64,000 nt of DNA, from the NCBI GenBank assembly GCA_027924645.1, contig BSBN01001149.1, forward strand, positions 4,464,001 to 4,528,000, given 5' to 3'. The stretch comes from Cunninghamia lanceolata (taxonomy: Eukaryota; Streptophyta; Pinopsida; Cupressales; Cupressaceae). Position 1 is the first letter of the stretch, and each line of letters opens with the position of its first letter. Both the position numbers and the translations under genes were made by a program. The notes under the pieces are model-generated. The model worked only from the letters and a program-made list of their open reading frames with translations, was not told where the DNA came from and made no database searches. Shown here in pieces: positions 11,778-24,161 of the stretch.

Positions 11778-14752
11778 CTAATCAAGTGTGCTCGAGAGGT
11801 TATCTCTTACCTTCAAAGTATCCAATATTGCTTCATGATAAACATTACTAATTGTCCATAGTTCTTTTGTTTTTGGTCTTGCATGATGCTTCAATAACTT
11901 AACATTTGTTTCTACAACTAGGTGCAAATACATGAGTATATGGTTTTGTACTTCTCAAAGTCTTCAAATCCATGTATGTCATTCTTTCTAATCATATATG
12001 TTCACAACCAAGTCCCAACAATAACAACTGATCCTATAGGATATGTGAACAACTCATCATCTGTCATAGCTCATGTTAGCTTTTGTTTTCCATGTACACA
12101 TCGTGTCAACCAATAGTCTGATCTCTCTTCATTCCCATGTGGTGCAACAATTGCTTAAACATGACCTAGTTGTACAAGGTCTGAAAGATGATCATAATCA
12201 AATGAGCTCTCCATGTCATTGAGTAAATATGAATGACCTTGAGATAAAGGGGTTAAATATCATGGAATCCATGCATCTACCCACTCACTTGACTCACAAT
12301 GATCCCAGACACATTTAATACAACTCTGACAAAAGCAATCTAACTCTCATGTCTAAATAGTCCATGTACTTGCATCTAAGATTTTAAATGAATGCATCTT
12401 TGATGATTCATTGATTCTCTAACAATCCAATTTCTCTCCCGCTATCCCCTCATCAACCAACCAAAAGAACCTATGCACTTCTAAATCAAATGCCACTACT
12501 TGTGACAATGCATAGTTACACCACTTAATAATAGAATCTGCATCATTGAATGTAGCACCACCTCTAATATTTAGTTGTTCTTTAACTAGATCTCTCTTCA
12601 TGCATGAACCCACTCCATCATGCTCCCCTTTTCCATGCCCAGCTTCCAAAAATTCCAAATATGAGGTATACCCTTCTTTGCATGCATTTTTCTCAACCAA
12701 TAGAACATACGAGTATTCTTGAATTGACTGGTGTAGTTATCTGACCAAATGAGATGTTGAACCATTCAAATATCTTTTTCTTGCAAGAACTCATAAAATT
12801 GTTGAAAACAATAATGCACATACTCTAATGAATGAGATCGATCATCACTCATGTATAAATGGTACTCTCTGACTATCTTCCTATTCTCCTTTGTACTCTC
12901 AAGGGCATGTCTATATGTGATGTGAAAAAAAATAGCAATCTAATAGAATTGTTGTATTGGGATTGGACTTCATTTTGTGGCTACAACATGTAGTTTTATG
13001 CAAAATTGACTATAGAGACAATAGTTCAAATTAGGAAAAAATTCTTACACATCCTGAATTGTTTATCTAACCATCAAGACCTATGGCTGTGTCTGGCATA
13101 CTTGTAAAAAATATTTTTTAAAATTAGAAATACAATCAACAACACTTATTTCTCTTATAATCAACTCACATCTAGAACCTTCACCTCCACTCTTCAAAAT
13201 GTATTTCACTATCTCATATCTCTTTTTCTCAACCATTTTCTTTCAAAAATCATGCTTGTTGTACTCATGAATACATGATACAAACTTTGATAACCCACCA
13301 CATTGTAAACACTTTTCATTTAAACAATCATTCTTGTAGAAAATGCAACCATCATCTCTAACACATAAAAATAAATCCAATAAGTCCCTAGATGACTTTG
13401 GTAGTTGAATTGCACCACACTCATGTGACATTTCATTTGTGTGCAAAGTAGAATGAATATTACATATTAGTTCATAATACATAGAAAACTCCACATGGTA
13501 TTTGCAACATGTATTACAAATTTTAAGAGGCACACAATAAAAGGGATTACAAGATTCAAATGCCCTTTGTGAGATTTTCAAACCTGGATGTGTTTCACAA
13601 AATTGTTTGTATAATGTTGTTTGGCTACATTCTAAATAATGTTTAGGATGTGGTGTGCGGTCTTGATCACCAATTATTAACTTTAAAACATCTTTTACAT
13701 TGTGTGATACTCTAGAGTTAGAGTGTCGAAATTGTTCAATTTCATCCTTTGTGCTATCGATTAGCTTCTTATCAACTCGTGGAAGCCTACCAATGAAAGC
13801 CCAAGTATCATTTCCAAGAGGACTATCTAGTCTTGATCTTAATGCTAGTGCTTTTGACAATGTTTTAAGATTTAGGCTTAAGTCAAGACAAGTTTGTCTC
13901 ATTAATCGAGCCTTTATTAATTTCTTTCTCACTCTTGAGGTTGTTATTACTCTATGAGCAACTCTTTTATCTTTCTCCTTACTAGTCTTTCCAATAGAAT
14001 TGAGTGCATTGAAAATATTTCTAACAATAATTTTATTCCAATCAGATACTTTGTTTACCCGAAGCTTTAATTTCTATATTAAAGGTCTTATTTTGTACAT
14101 CTTTAGTAATTTGGAATTGTTCGATTAATGTTTTATTTCCCCATAGTCGAACTATTTGTGACGACCTCTTGCCTTCAAGTTTTTCCATTATGTTCTCATC
14201 AATTTCAAGTAACCATTTTGGGGTTCTTTGATGTTTTACAAGTTCATTGGGCTCATTAGAAAATGATGGATGTGAGATTTATTTTCTTCTTGACAAAGGT
14301 CCTCTCTTCTTATGTAATTTGGAGATACATTATTTTCATTGTTTCATCCATGTTATCAATCTCATCAATGTTATGAACAATTGGATTATGGAGTGCAATT
14401 TCAATATCATACGGTTCATATCCATAATCTTCAAGCATATGTCTATGTTCTTCTTCTTCTTCTTTGTCCATGATATTACTCTTATCAATAGGTGTTTCAT
14501 AAAATTTTACAACATTTTTATTTGCAATATCATGGTCAATTTCATTCTTATCAAACATTTCATTATATTTAACATTAACTCCTTCAATTTGCATTTCATT
14601 ATAGGGTAAACAAGACCTTCACCTTCATGAGTATCCACCAAACCCTGTCTTGCAATCCTCTTCCTTTCTTTATCTTTTTCCCTATTTGCTTCAATTTCAT
14701 CCAATTGAAGTTTCCTCTTCCTTTTTTCATTACGACAACTATTGCTCCCCAT
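11778..14752 (-). pseudogene. DDE-transposase-like gene, intronless and broken
   Basis: This is a full-length homologue of the intact gene at 55732-58829, on the opposite strand. The start ATG is at 14752-14750 (MGSNSCRNEKRKRK) and the stop at 11780-11778 (after STLD). The 2975-bp span nearly equals the 2976-nt spliced length of the intact gene. Shared blocks are a basic N-terminus, PKWLLEIDENI, a helix-turn-helix-like region (LNLKTLSKAL), a Cys-rich stretch (CLNEKCLQCGG), DDRSHS, SQFKNTR, EAGHGKGEHDG, HRFFWLVD and the C-terminal YPIGSVVIVGTWL and EAILDTLK. The first putative catalytic block reads VNFA-stop-NY where the intact copy has VDFAENY, so the Asp and following Glu are lost. Many stops and frameshifts follow. 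No intron is present where the intact gene has one. Confidence 0.85.
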
Positions 14753-14924
14753 TCGAAGAACAAAATCTATCACCCTAATGATTGAAACAATCAAATTTTG
14801 TGTCCAAAAGTGTAGAAAGTATTATTTTCCCTATAATGTGTAGATATCATGTGTTGATTGAGAGAAGGAGGTTTGTGGGGGCTGTTGTCGGGCCCAAAAA
14901 TCTTCTTTTTGTTTTTTTGAGCTT

Positions 14925-15056
14925 TAGGAAACGTATATCCATTTCCATGAATGGATATTCATTACTAGAAATGGATATCCATTACCTAAAGGTTTAAATC
15001 CTTCAATACTAGCTTCTAACGGATGTCCAGGTAATGGATATCTGTTATCATGGCAT
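14925..15056. repeat. palindromic-word cluster, AATGGATATCCATT type
   Basis: A perfect 14-bp palindrome AATGGATATCCATT lies at 14970-14983. Imperfect copies include AATGGATATTCATT (near 14950), AACGGATGTCCA (near 15019) and AATGGATATCTGTT (near 15033). The cluster sits about 180 bp upstream of the pseudogene start. The flanking text CCTAAAGG...CCTTCAATA...GCTTCTAACGGA is shared with the cluster near 27.4 kb in the same orientation. Confidence 0.85.
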
Positions 15057-15311
15057 TCCCAAAGGTCATTTGTTAACCTTACTAAGTTGGACACCCTAGC
15101 TTTGAGGATTTCCTTAAGTATTACATTGCTTCTTCTCTTCCTACAAAGACTTGACATGTTCAACCAATATATTAATGTTTCCTTGGGATGAGGAGCCTTC
15201 ATGGGGAACACTTGGAGGAGGCATAACTAATCTTGAACTCAATGACTTGATTTGATGCAAGTACTTCTTAGATTTGGATTCTCCTCTCTAAGCTTGTTAT
15301 TTAACCTTATG
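15057..15311. other. spacer before gypsy insertion, nothing recognised
   Basis: Unique-looking sequence interrupted by the gypsy element at 15317. Before insertion it was continuous with 21805 onward. Confidence 0.5.
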
Positions 15312-15316
15312 ACATC

Positions 15317-16579
15317 TGTTATGTAGGAAAAGTGGGAATATGATTGATTTGATGATATACCTAAATCCTCCTTGCACTACACACATTCAAGGACATTTAA
15401 CCAAGTTGAATCACAAATTTTGCAAGAGGATTCACCTACAGGTTGGTTGTCACTTGTAATGATAGGGAAATTTGGAAATTGATGATTAATGTGTTAATTT
15501 AGTGACCAATTATGCTTCAAACCCTAATTATATAAAAATTGTAAATAAACAGATAAAATCTAACAAATCCTCTCACACAAAGACAGTAGATAGAGATTAG
15601 TTATTGACCATTTTTCAAAGTTCGGGATACTAAACAGTCAGGGGCAAAGGGACTAGTGCAGGGGCAAAGGGACTAGTGCCCAAGCCCAAGGTGGCAATTT
15701 ATTCGGGGGCTTCCGGACTCCTTCTGGTACTGATGATCCCTATTCATATGATTTTTAGGTCTGCAACTCTAGAGGGAAAAGGGACTAGCACCCAAGCCAT
15801 GTCAGTGCTCCTTTTCACTTCTTTCTTTCGAATCCGGAATCATTATCCTTTGCAATGCTTCTCTGCAACTCCACTCTTCATGATCCAATATCTGTCACTT
15901 GCAATCACAAGGAGAGGGGTTGGGGTTGTGGTGTTTAGGAGCTTGCCTTAGTTAAGCCTTGGAATGGCATTCAAGCCTTCCAACACCGTTGTTTGATAAA
16001 GAGTGTGTATTCCTGCGGAATAGAGGTAAAAATAAATTGATAAATGATTGATTTAAACACAAATAGATATCACCTTGGAGGTGTAGCTCGCATGTAGATG
16101 AATATCCTTCACAACATGAGAAGATGAAGCCAAATATGCATAACAAACACCATAACAAGACAAATTTGCTCTACAACAATGAATGCTTTGAATGATCTAA
16201 AAGCATAAGTTTGCCAAAGTATCATAATCATCTTCTAGTTTACAAATGAAACCCTAAACATGCTTATATATGCATTCCTGCTACAAATTTCATAATTCAA
16301 ACTTAAGATGTTGGCAACTAAACCTTTTAACAGTCACAAAACTGACATTCAAATTTGGGACCCCGCCAAAATAGGGCAGGACAAGGGTGCAAGTGCCCTT
16401 GCCCAAGACCTATTTTGGGTCAGGGTGAAGGCTCAACAATGTCTCTCAAGCCCCATTTGACATGGGTTTCAAGCCATTTTGTCTCAAGAGTTAAATCTAA
16501 CATGCAAGATGCCAAACAAGGAACCCAGGAGCTAAACTTAGGAGGTAAAAGTCCTAGGGAGACATTTTACGACATAACA
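15317..16579 (-). repeat. gypsy 3' LTR
   Basis: 1263-bp LTR with TGTTATG at one end and CATAACA at the other, preceded by target duplication ACATC. It contains the shared GGGACTAGTGCCCAAGCC-type segments and a GGGACCCCGCCAAAATAGG region also seen in the other LTR. The segment GGGGCAAAGGGACTAGTGC is locally duplicated near 15641-15677. Confidence 0.92.
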
Positions 16580-16594
16580 TTGAGCCCCCACTTT
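16580..16594 (-). other. gypsy polypurine tract
   Basis: On the minus strand AAAGTGGGGGCTCAA directly abuts the TGTTATG LTR start. It sets the element's orientation. Confidence 0.8.
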
Positions 16595-16924
16595 AATCTA
16601 TGTATGATCTTACAAGCCATACATGCATTAAAGTACGGTCAAAACACAACAAACATACCAGGCACTTGAATCTAATGCATACACAAATATTGAGGAACTA
16701 TTTCTAGCCCCCAGTCTTAGGTAGACATTAGAGAAAACATGTCGCAGATACGCAAAACATAGTGAAGATAGTAACAAGCATGCAAAACATGAAGAAGACA
16801 GTAACAGGTATGCAAGACACAGAGAAGACAGTATTTAAGATGCGCTAAACACGATGAATATAGTGAATGCAGTGATTATTTCTTTTTCATTTTCACATAT
16901 ATATGAATGCAAACACATGGAAAG

Positions 16925-17228
16925 TAAAAATGCAACACACAACCCCAAAATGTAGAAGGGGCATTTCACCACGCTCTTGAGACTACATATGGGGGAGAAG
17001 ACACGCAATACAAATCTCGAAGTGTAGGAGGGGCATTTCACTGTGCTCTTGAGACTACACTTGAGAACAAGCACGCCATACAAATCCAAAAGCATAGGAG
17101 GGGCATTTCGCCACGCTCTTGAGAGTATACTTGGGAACAAACATGACATACAAAGGCCAAGTGTAGGAGGGACATTTCGCCACGCTCTTGAGAGTTCACA
17201 TGGGGGAAAACACACAGAATACACGACC
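16925..17228. repeat. ~70-bp tandem repeat, four copies, inside gypsy
   Basis: The phrase TGTAGGAGGGGCATTTC and its variants recur near 16951, 17023, 17093 and 17162, each followed by CACGCTCTTGAGA-like text. Steps are 72, 70 and 69 bp. It lies in the non-coding 3' part of the gypsy internal region. Confidence 0.88.
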
Positions 17229-17389
17229 ATCATATAGTATGCCAGAGACATACTATATGTCTTAAACACAACAAACAAGGTGATGGAACGAACTTATTGC
17301 TAAGCCCCCATCATCTCAAGCATGCTATAGGCACACCTGATAGTTTGGCTTATGCCACAACAACCGCCAAAGACATGCTTAAGGAAGGA

Positions 17390-17610
17390 TACACTGACCC
17401 CACCTACTCAGAGGAATTTTGAAATAAAAGGATGTGCACTAGCTCAAGAGATACACCATCCCACCTCGTGCAGAGGGCTTTTAAATAAAAGGATATGCAC
17501 AATATCCCACCTCTATAGAGGGATTTTTGATTGCAATATAGATTTAAATATGTGCACTCGCACCAGAGATACAACATCCTGCCTCCATAGAGGGCTTACA
17601 AACACACTTC
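17390..17610. repeat. short degenerate repeat, CCCACCT...AGAGGG units
   Basis: Segments of 50-65 bp share ATACACCATCCCACCT..CAGAGGG followed by TTTTGA or TTTTAA-like text at about 17395, 17450, 17505 and 17565. Non-coding. Confidence 0.65.
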
Positions 17611-18429
17611 GTTGGTACCAAAATATCAGACAGCTTACCTTATATGCCCCCACCTTAAGGTGGTTGATATCGTGTATCGATATCAAGCACGTTAAGATAG
17701 AGAGAAAACACACAAGAGAACTTTCACAAAGCCCATGCCCCCAAAGGTGACATGTGCTTCATGATGGTTGAATGTTCCCACAAACACATCTTAATCTAAA
17801 CAATGCATGAAAATAAAGAAGCCAAGGCTACACAAATGAGTTCAAGTCCGAGTATAGTTGTGGGGCTTCTACTATAGGCATCTTAGAACCGAGTGTAACA
17901 ACAAGGCGAGACACCCAAAATAATCAAAGCGCATGGAGCATATGTATTGTTATGATTTATTAGCATGATAAGACAACATCAAATATCACATGAAGTGATT
18001 CTACTAGCCAAACATCAAATATATAAATCAACCCCATCTTCATATATGGACTAGGTCCATTTTTGCTTGCTTGCTGAAGGGACATGTAGTCCATATCAAT
18101 ATATGTTTGTTTTTCATCATCTGCCGACTAGATAGAATCACTAGAAGAAGGCAAACAATAAAATGAGAGAGGAGAACAAGTGTTCTAGGAATAATCATGT
18201 AGGAAGATGCCCCCAGGTCATCAACCGCAATGCTATGCCCCCAAGACACAACACACAACAATAAAAATAGAGGAGAAGCAAGATAGAAGAATGATGATAC
18301 AAATAGAATAATGGTCACAATAGAGGTGGTCTCCCAGTATCCTTGACCTTACAAGAGTATCAAGGGTCATCTAAGGAGGCCTAAACAACACATAACACAT
18401 CACGGGGGTAACACAACACAAGAGGGGAG

Positions 18430-18860
18430 GTCACATAAACGAGCAAATAATGCTACGACATAGGCGACCACCAAGGTTAGAAATACTTACCTGTTGCACA
18501 ACTGAACTAGCGGTTGTCGACAAGCAAATCATCATCTTCCCAATCTCAAATGCGAGAGGAAAAAGGTATGTAAGGTACAATATCCCAATGTTTGTCATTA
18601 TTATTAATCTTTTTTTCTTTAAGTTTTTCTTTATTTTGTTCAATGTTAGGTGGAATGTTTTCTTGTTGAGGTGCATTTCGTTGGGTAGAAACTTGTCTTC
18701 TCTTCCTCCTTTCTCTTGCTTGTCTATTCCTTCTTGTCTTGTTGTGTATGTCCTCAAAAGTAGTTTCATGTTTTTCCATAGGTTTTCTTATTCCAGAGGA
18801 GGAAGCTTGTTCAAATATAATTTGTCTTGATGAAGTGCTTTGTTTTCCATGAGTCACTCC
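18430..18860 (-). pseudogene. unrecognised lysine/arginine-rich frame in gypsy
   Basis: Minus-strand frame from 18857 starts MTHGKQSTSSRQI and continues with a basic, charged stretch (NRQARERRKRRQ) that ends near 18546; a second overlapping frame runs to 18431. It lies downstream of the protease remnant on the same strand. I do not recognise a domain. Confidence 0.35.
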
Positions 18861-19047
18861 CGATCCTTGTAAGGATGACGGAGGAGGAACCTCAACATAG
18901 AGGCCTTTACCTTTATCTCTAGCTAGGAAGTTCTTCTAATGTGGGTTGTTCTTCTCTTGTTGCTCGTTGAATAGAAGGTCCGGCCACTCTAGATAGAAGT
19001 TTTGCTTTGTATCATCTATATGCTAAGAAAGTTTGGTCTCTTCATGG

Positions 19048-19616
19048 CTAAGGATCTCTATCAAGTCGTGGCCAAAAGTAATCAAGAGTAAAGTTATTTT
19101 CCATAACCATGGGTTGCCATGTATTACGACGAATAGTACGCACTTGTCCATGTAAAGGGAATTTTATGCATTTGTGTATTGTTGAGGGGATAGCCTTCAT
19201 AGCTTTTAGCCATAGATGTCCTAGTTTTATGCGGAAGAGGTCAAATAAATGGATGACATCAAATAATCGATCCATGGATTTATCATAAACCATAACCAAT
19301 AAAGTTATCTTCCCAAACCTGTAGGCATGAAAGCTTCACTTTGTGTCTTAATCATTAAATGTGAAGGTTCGTAAGAATCTTGTACGAAATCATGTGAAAG
19401 AAGGAAATCTTATGTTAGCACATTAGTCATGCAATTAGGATCTATAAGTGTACCATGCACAGGAATCTTCATTACATTCACTGTAATATAGAGAGGTCCC
19501 TCAATATCACGCATTGTTTTATCATAAGGTGTAAATGTTATTTCAGGTTCAGGAGTTTTTTTTTTTAAATAAGGTCTAGGGGGGAACCTAGCATTATTGT
19601 TTCGATTAGAATTCAT
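19048..19616 (-). pseudogene. gypsy retropepsin-like protease remnant
   Basis: Minus frame 19616-19410 carries EITFTPYDKTM, GPLYITVNV and GTLIDPNCMTNVL, the plant gypsy protease active-site region (LID followed by a small residue; here PN, so damaged). After a break, 19299-19048 continues with LWLKAMKAIPSTIHKCIKFP, the conserved GRPWI-H--KA-PST-HQ--KF block. The equivalent region of the Tat element at 42865-44088 is similar. Frames are interrupted at about 19300-19410. Confidence 0.75.
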
Positions 19617-19619
19617 GTA

Positions 19620-20556
19620 TGTATGTTTTCAAATGGATACCAAATCTAATTTTAAAATATTTTGATATAGGCAATGAAATGTATGCGAAACTATGTATGT
19701 TTATGACCTAAAAATGCTTGATTTTTTTGTTTTTTTTGTTTTTTCAATGCAAATGCCTAAAAGAAGTAGTGTTGTGACAAAATTTCAAAGGGGAAGTGAA
19801 TTAAATCTTTATTATCAATCCAATAATGCAGCAATACCTTTCACAACACACCTATCATGCAAATCTAGATGAAGGATGAGTCAAAATCTAGTGAAAATGC
19901 AAGGATTTTAAACCCTAATTGTGAAATTAAGGCATGGAACTATGAAAAATGATGTATGAATAAAATATAATCAGATTTATGATGTGAAATAGCTCAGATC
20001 AAATCTGAAAATGATGTCACAAGTCCTACAATGCTCAATGCAAGTGCAATTTTAAGGAAAAATGAATGAATATGCTAGTTTTTGTTGAAATTGACTAATG
20101 CAAAATTTGTGATGTAAATGCAAAAACACACTATGATGAAACACTACAATCAAAAATCAGTTCAAAAAGAGTGTTTAAAGGAGTAGTAAAATATGAAACA
20201 ATATTTTAACCATAAATTGTAGCTATTGCAAAGACTAGGTTATATGAAAAATGCACAATTTCAAGCAAATTCTAACAAATAAAGCATGAAAATGTAATGC
20301 AAATGATCATAAAATGATGTACTACTGTAATTTATATCAGATATGATGTAAAAATCAAATATTAGATGAAATTTAATGAAATTGATGCAAACAGTGTCAA
20401 AATGCAAGCCTAGGATGCCAATTTTTTTTTCAAATTTTTCAATTTTTTTTGTAGATTTTCAAATTCAATAAGATGAAAATGTAATGAATGAATGCAAATA
20501 TGAAGTACAACACTCAGCAAGGTGCAAAATTTAATAAAAACATGGATTCACCAAAA
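19620..20556. other. gypsy 5' internal region, AT-rich, no gene
   Basis: Between the protease remnant and the 5' LTR. Very AT-rich with ATGCAAA-like runs. No gag is recognisable, and I could not name a primer binding site with confidence; minus-strand TGGTGAATCC next to the LTR is a candidate. Confidence 0.5.
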
Positions 20557-21799
20557 TTTTATGTAGGAAAATGGGAATAAGATTGATTTGATGATATGCC
20601 TAAGTCCTCCTTTCACTACACACATTCAAGGACATTTAACCGAGTTGAATCACAACTTTTGCAAGAGGATTCACCTATAGGTTGGTTGTCACTTGTAATG
20701 ATAAGGAAATTTAGAAATTGATGATTAATGTGTTAATTTAGTGCCCAATTATGCTTCAAACCCTAATTATGTAAAAATTGTAAACAAGCAGACAAATTCT
20801 TACAAATGCTCACACACAAAGACAATAGACAGAGGTTAGTTAGGGACCATTTTCAAAGTTTGGGATACTGAACAATCGAGGGCAAAGGGACTAGCACCCA
20901 AGCCCAAGGTGGCAATTTTTTCAGGGGTTTCCAGACTCCTTCTAGCACTGATAATCCTTGTTCAGATGATTTTTAGGTCTACAACTCTAGAGCGCAAAGG
21001 GACTAGTGCCCAAACCCTGTCAGTGCTCCTTTCTGCTTCTTTCTTTTAGATCTGGAATCCTTATCCTCTGCAACACTTCTCTGTAACCCCACTCTTTGTG
21101 ATCCAATATCTATCACCTACAATCACAAGGAGAGGAGTTGGGGGTTGTGGTGTTTAGGAGCTTGCCTCAGTCAAGCCTCGGAATGGCATTCAAGCCTTCC
21201 AACACCGTTGTTTGATAAAGAGTATATATCCATGTGGGATAGAGGCAAAAACAAATTGATAAATGATTGATTCAAACACAAATAGATATCACCTCAAAGG
21301 TGTAGCTCGCATGTAGATGAATATCCTTCACAACATGAGAAGATGAAGCCAAATCTGCATAACAAACACCATAACAAGACAAATCTGCTCTGCAATAATG
21401 AATGCTTTGAATGCTCTAAAAGCATAAGTTTGCCAAAGAATCATAATCATCTTCTAGTTTACAAATGAAACTCTAAACATTCTTATATATGCATTCCTAC
21501 TACAAATTTTGTAATTCAAACTTAAGATGTCGACAATGGAACCTTTTAACGGTCATAGAACCGACATTCAAATTTGGGACCCTGCTAAAATAGGGTAGGA
21601 CAAGGGCGTGAGCGCCCTTTCCCCAAGACCTATTTTGGGTCAAGGTTAAGGCTCAACAATGTCCCTCAAACCCCATTTGACATGGGTTTCAAGCCATTTT
21701 GTCTCAAGAGTTAAATCTAACATGCAAGATGCAAAACAAGGGACTCGAGAGCTAAACTTAGGAGGTAAAAGTCCTAGGGGGACATTTTACGACATAACA
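20557..21799 (-). repeat. gypsy 5' LTR
   Basis: 1243-bp copy of 15317-16579. Its first bases read TTTTATG where the partner has TGTTATG, so the terminal TG is mutated. It is followed by target duplication ACATC at 21800-21804. Confidence 0.92.
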
Positions 21800-21804
21800 A
21801 CATC

Positions 21805-22666
21805 TTATAGTAACGCATCAATAATCCTTTTATAACTTTTTTATCACAACCTCACTAAACTAAGAAATATGAATTGCAAGAAATGCAACTTTAGGGGCAA
21901 GTGTGGCTAGCACTCTCTTAACAATCAATTGACTAATCAATCCCTAAGGGTCATAAAAAATTGAGGCTTGTCATGTTTAGGAGTAATATCTATAATTCTA
22001 GGGTTTCTTAGTGGGGGCAATATTCTAAAGTTGAATAAAAATTTCTAGCATGCTCTATGTTTTGAAAGACATCCCCACCTTCATTATTCCTTCTCGAAGT
22101 GTTAAATTTCAATGATGAGGATATGTATCATCCTAGAAACATCAACCATCCACTCTCTCTCACCAACCTCCTAGCCTAGTTTAGTGTAATGTTGTTGATA
22201 TCCACCTCAAAGATTGATTCTCTTTATCAAATCAGGATAATGGACAAGGGCTTTGGTAAATTCTTGTCTAGTAGTTAAATCATTTCTAGCATGGGTTTTT
22301 AATCTGAGAATGAAATTCTTGAACTCTTCTATTTTGGTGAATTAATCATTAGACATATATTTATCACATGTCTTGGTCAAAACAACATTAACATGATCTT
22401 CATCTTCAAGGTCTCCCAGACTGTGACATCATAAGGGGCACTGACCTAAAGTTTCCATGTGTGTTCAAATGCCTTAATAACCCCCAAAGGGTCAAATTTG
22501 TCAAACCTCTCTATTTCACTATAGGGCATCAAAGGCTACTAATGATCTATTTAATTTGTCCCATTTCTTCTGGTACATCAGAAGTTCCTTTTACTAGCAA
22601 ATCCTTACCCTTTGATCATTTTGCCTTAAGAGTTTCACTCTACTATTTAGCTTCATCCCTAGTAAT
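21805..22666 (-). pseudogene. decayed unrecognised frames, continuous with 26513-27320 before insertion
   Basis: Short minus-strand frames full of stops, with readable patches such as SDVPEEMG (near 22570) and FDKFDPLG-like text (near 22500). Removing the gypsy element at 22672-26512 with one target duplication joins this segment to 26518 onward, and the minus frame reads through the junction (HIYSTHITRDEAK). It appears to be the 3' part of one decayed gene. Function unknown. Confidence 0.35.
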
Positions 22667-22671
22667 ATGTG

Positions 22672-22929
22672 TGATCTAAATCTAGCTTGAGATTCAGAGG
22701 ACAATACTTAGTGAGCAGGTCACTTGTGGTATTTTAGAAATTAGTAGCAATTGGTTTGGAGTAGTCTAGCAATCTCATTGAGAGATGTATGCCTTCTCTA
22801 TTGAACTTCCTTCTTCATTGTGAAGGAAGTAATATTTATTTATACCCAAAGGTCACGATCAAAGTTCATTGCAACCTTTGAAGTGAAATAATTAATTAAC
22901 AAACAAATAATTAATTTTAATTTGGATCA
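22672..22929 (-). repeat. gypsy 3' LTR (short)
   Basis: 258-bp LTR beginning TGATCTAAATC and ending TTGGATCA, matched by 26238-26512. Confidence 0.88.
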
Positions 22930-22941
22930 TTCCTCCCCCTT
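22930..22941 (-). other. gypsy polypurine tract
   Basis: Minus-strand AAGGGGGAGGAA immediately precedes TGATCC, the LTR start. Confidence 0.85.
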
Positions 22942-23035
22942 GAGAGGTAATGGGCCCCATTGCATCAATGTTTGGTAACAAATGAGGAAAGTGTTGTGCA
23001 ACATGTACTCCCTAGTAAACCACTTTCCCTGACGA

Positions 23036-23330
23036 CTAGGTGCCTGAACCACACGAGAGAGAGGAATCGATTGTTTTTTCGTGTCTTCTCAAGAACATTG
23101 ATAATCTTGTCATCGATAAATAAAACAGTAGTCTTAGCATGAACAAGTCAGAAGTCTGAATATGTTTGTGTGGGTTATGTGGCCCATATCGAAGAGGATG
23201 AAGTTTCCTATCAGATCCCAAAAAGTGCTTCTTCTAGAGATGAAGTTAAACTTTGTCATCAACCAAAAAGTGATGAGACGTACGATGTTGGTCATGTTGC
23301 TTTTGAATTAATGCTTGAATTGGTCTCTTG
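23036..23330 (-). pseudogene. gypsy integrase C-terminal remnant
   Basis: Reading the minus strand gives QHDQHRTSHHFLVDDKV, then KKHFLGSDRKLHPLRYGP. This matches the integrase C-terminal pattern HR--H-F-VGDKVWL-L...KL-P-RYGPF. A stop interrupts it after DDKV. It is the only integrase piece left, so the deletion joins the region after protease to the end of integrase. Confidence 0.7.
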
Positions 23331-23639
23331 ATCTTGTCATTCTCTAAAACTAATTTTCTACATGATGACTCATTTGGGAATGGTGTTTACGAGATTATAT
23401 CAATTCAATGTTTGATTTGACAATGCAATGGAACCTCTATTGCTGAGGTGAATACATTCTAATATTTTGTCAATATCTGTCATCGACTTCTGTTGAATGG
23501 TTGTGGTGACTGATTTAGTACGAGTGCTAGCTATAACTAACCTTGCCTCCTTAGGTTGAATTAAATTGGTAATATAAGAGCTCTAGTTTGAGAGATCAAA
23601 CATGTACACTATTTTGTACTAAGTAGAGATGCAGATTTT

Positions 23640-24160
23640 GTAGTACTTACCTCAGGTATTTGATACTTTCATTCACCCAACTTGACAATAACATTGTGAG
23701 GTCTAGACTCATATATCCCATGATGCTTGTACATGTATGGTTGTCCCAACAATACATCACATATGTCCAAAGGTGCCACATCACAGATTACCTCTTCTTC
23801 AAATGGTTTGATGGAATAGGATAAACAACATTGCTTGCTTACCTGGATATTTCACACTTAGCTCATCCAACCCACAAAGTATGGTTGTGGATGGGGTGTT
23901 GTTAGTAGGCTCAACCTCTTGACACTCTCAACAGAGATCAAATTCTTTTGACTCCCACTATCAACAATGGAATGTAAGGATTTTCCATTCACCCACATTT
24001 GTGAATGGAACAAACATTCCTCGTCTTCGTGAGGCAAGATTTTAGTAGTGGCAACCATGGCATAAGGGTCTACCTTAATGATTTGCTCACCATCCTTTTG
24101 TTTAAAAGGGTTTGTAGGCAACAAATCAGCATCTTTCTCCACTTCATGTGTCTCTGTCAT
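23640..24160 (-). pseudogene. gypsy aspartic protease
   Basis: The minus frame from 24160 includes SIVDSGSQKNLIS, a retropepsin active site (DSG), and NGKSLHS. After a break near 23858 it continues with DVAPLDICDVLLGQPYMYK and HGIYESRPHNVIVKLG to about 23645, the protease C-terminal region of plant gypsy elements. It cleaves the element's polyprotein. Stops interrupt it. Confidence 0.8.
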
Positions 24161-24161
24161 T

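Larger units (their letters stand above)
15317..21799 (-). mobile_element. Ty3/gypsy LTR retrotransposon, internally decayed
   Basis: The two LTRs (15317-16579 and 20557-21799) share their sequence throughout. The left LTR runs TGTTATG to CATAACA. The 5-bp target duplication ACATC is perfect (15312-15316 and 21800-21804). The polypurine tract beside the left LTR and a gypsy-type protease remnant show minus-strand orientation. Only about 4 kb lies between the LTRs, with no reverse transcriptase or integrase that I can recognise, so it is a deletion derivative or non-autonomous. Confidence 0.9.

Noticed and set aside
18450..18830. 126-aa plus-strand frame rich in Phe and Leu
   Set aside because: Antisense to a basic minus-strand frame in the gypsy internal region; composition suggests a shadow.
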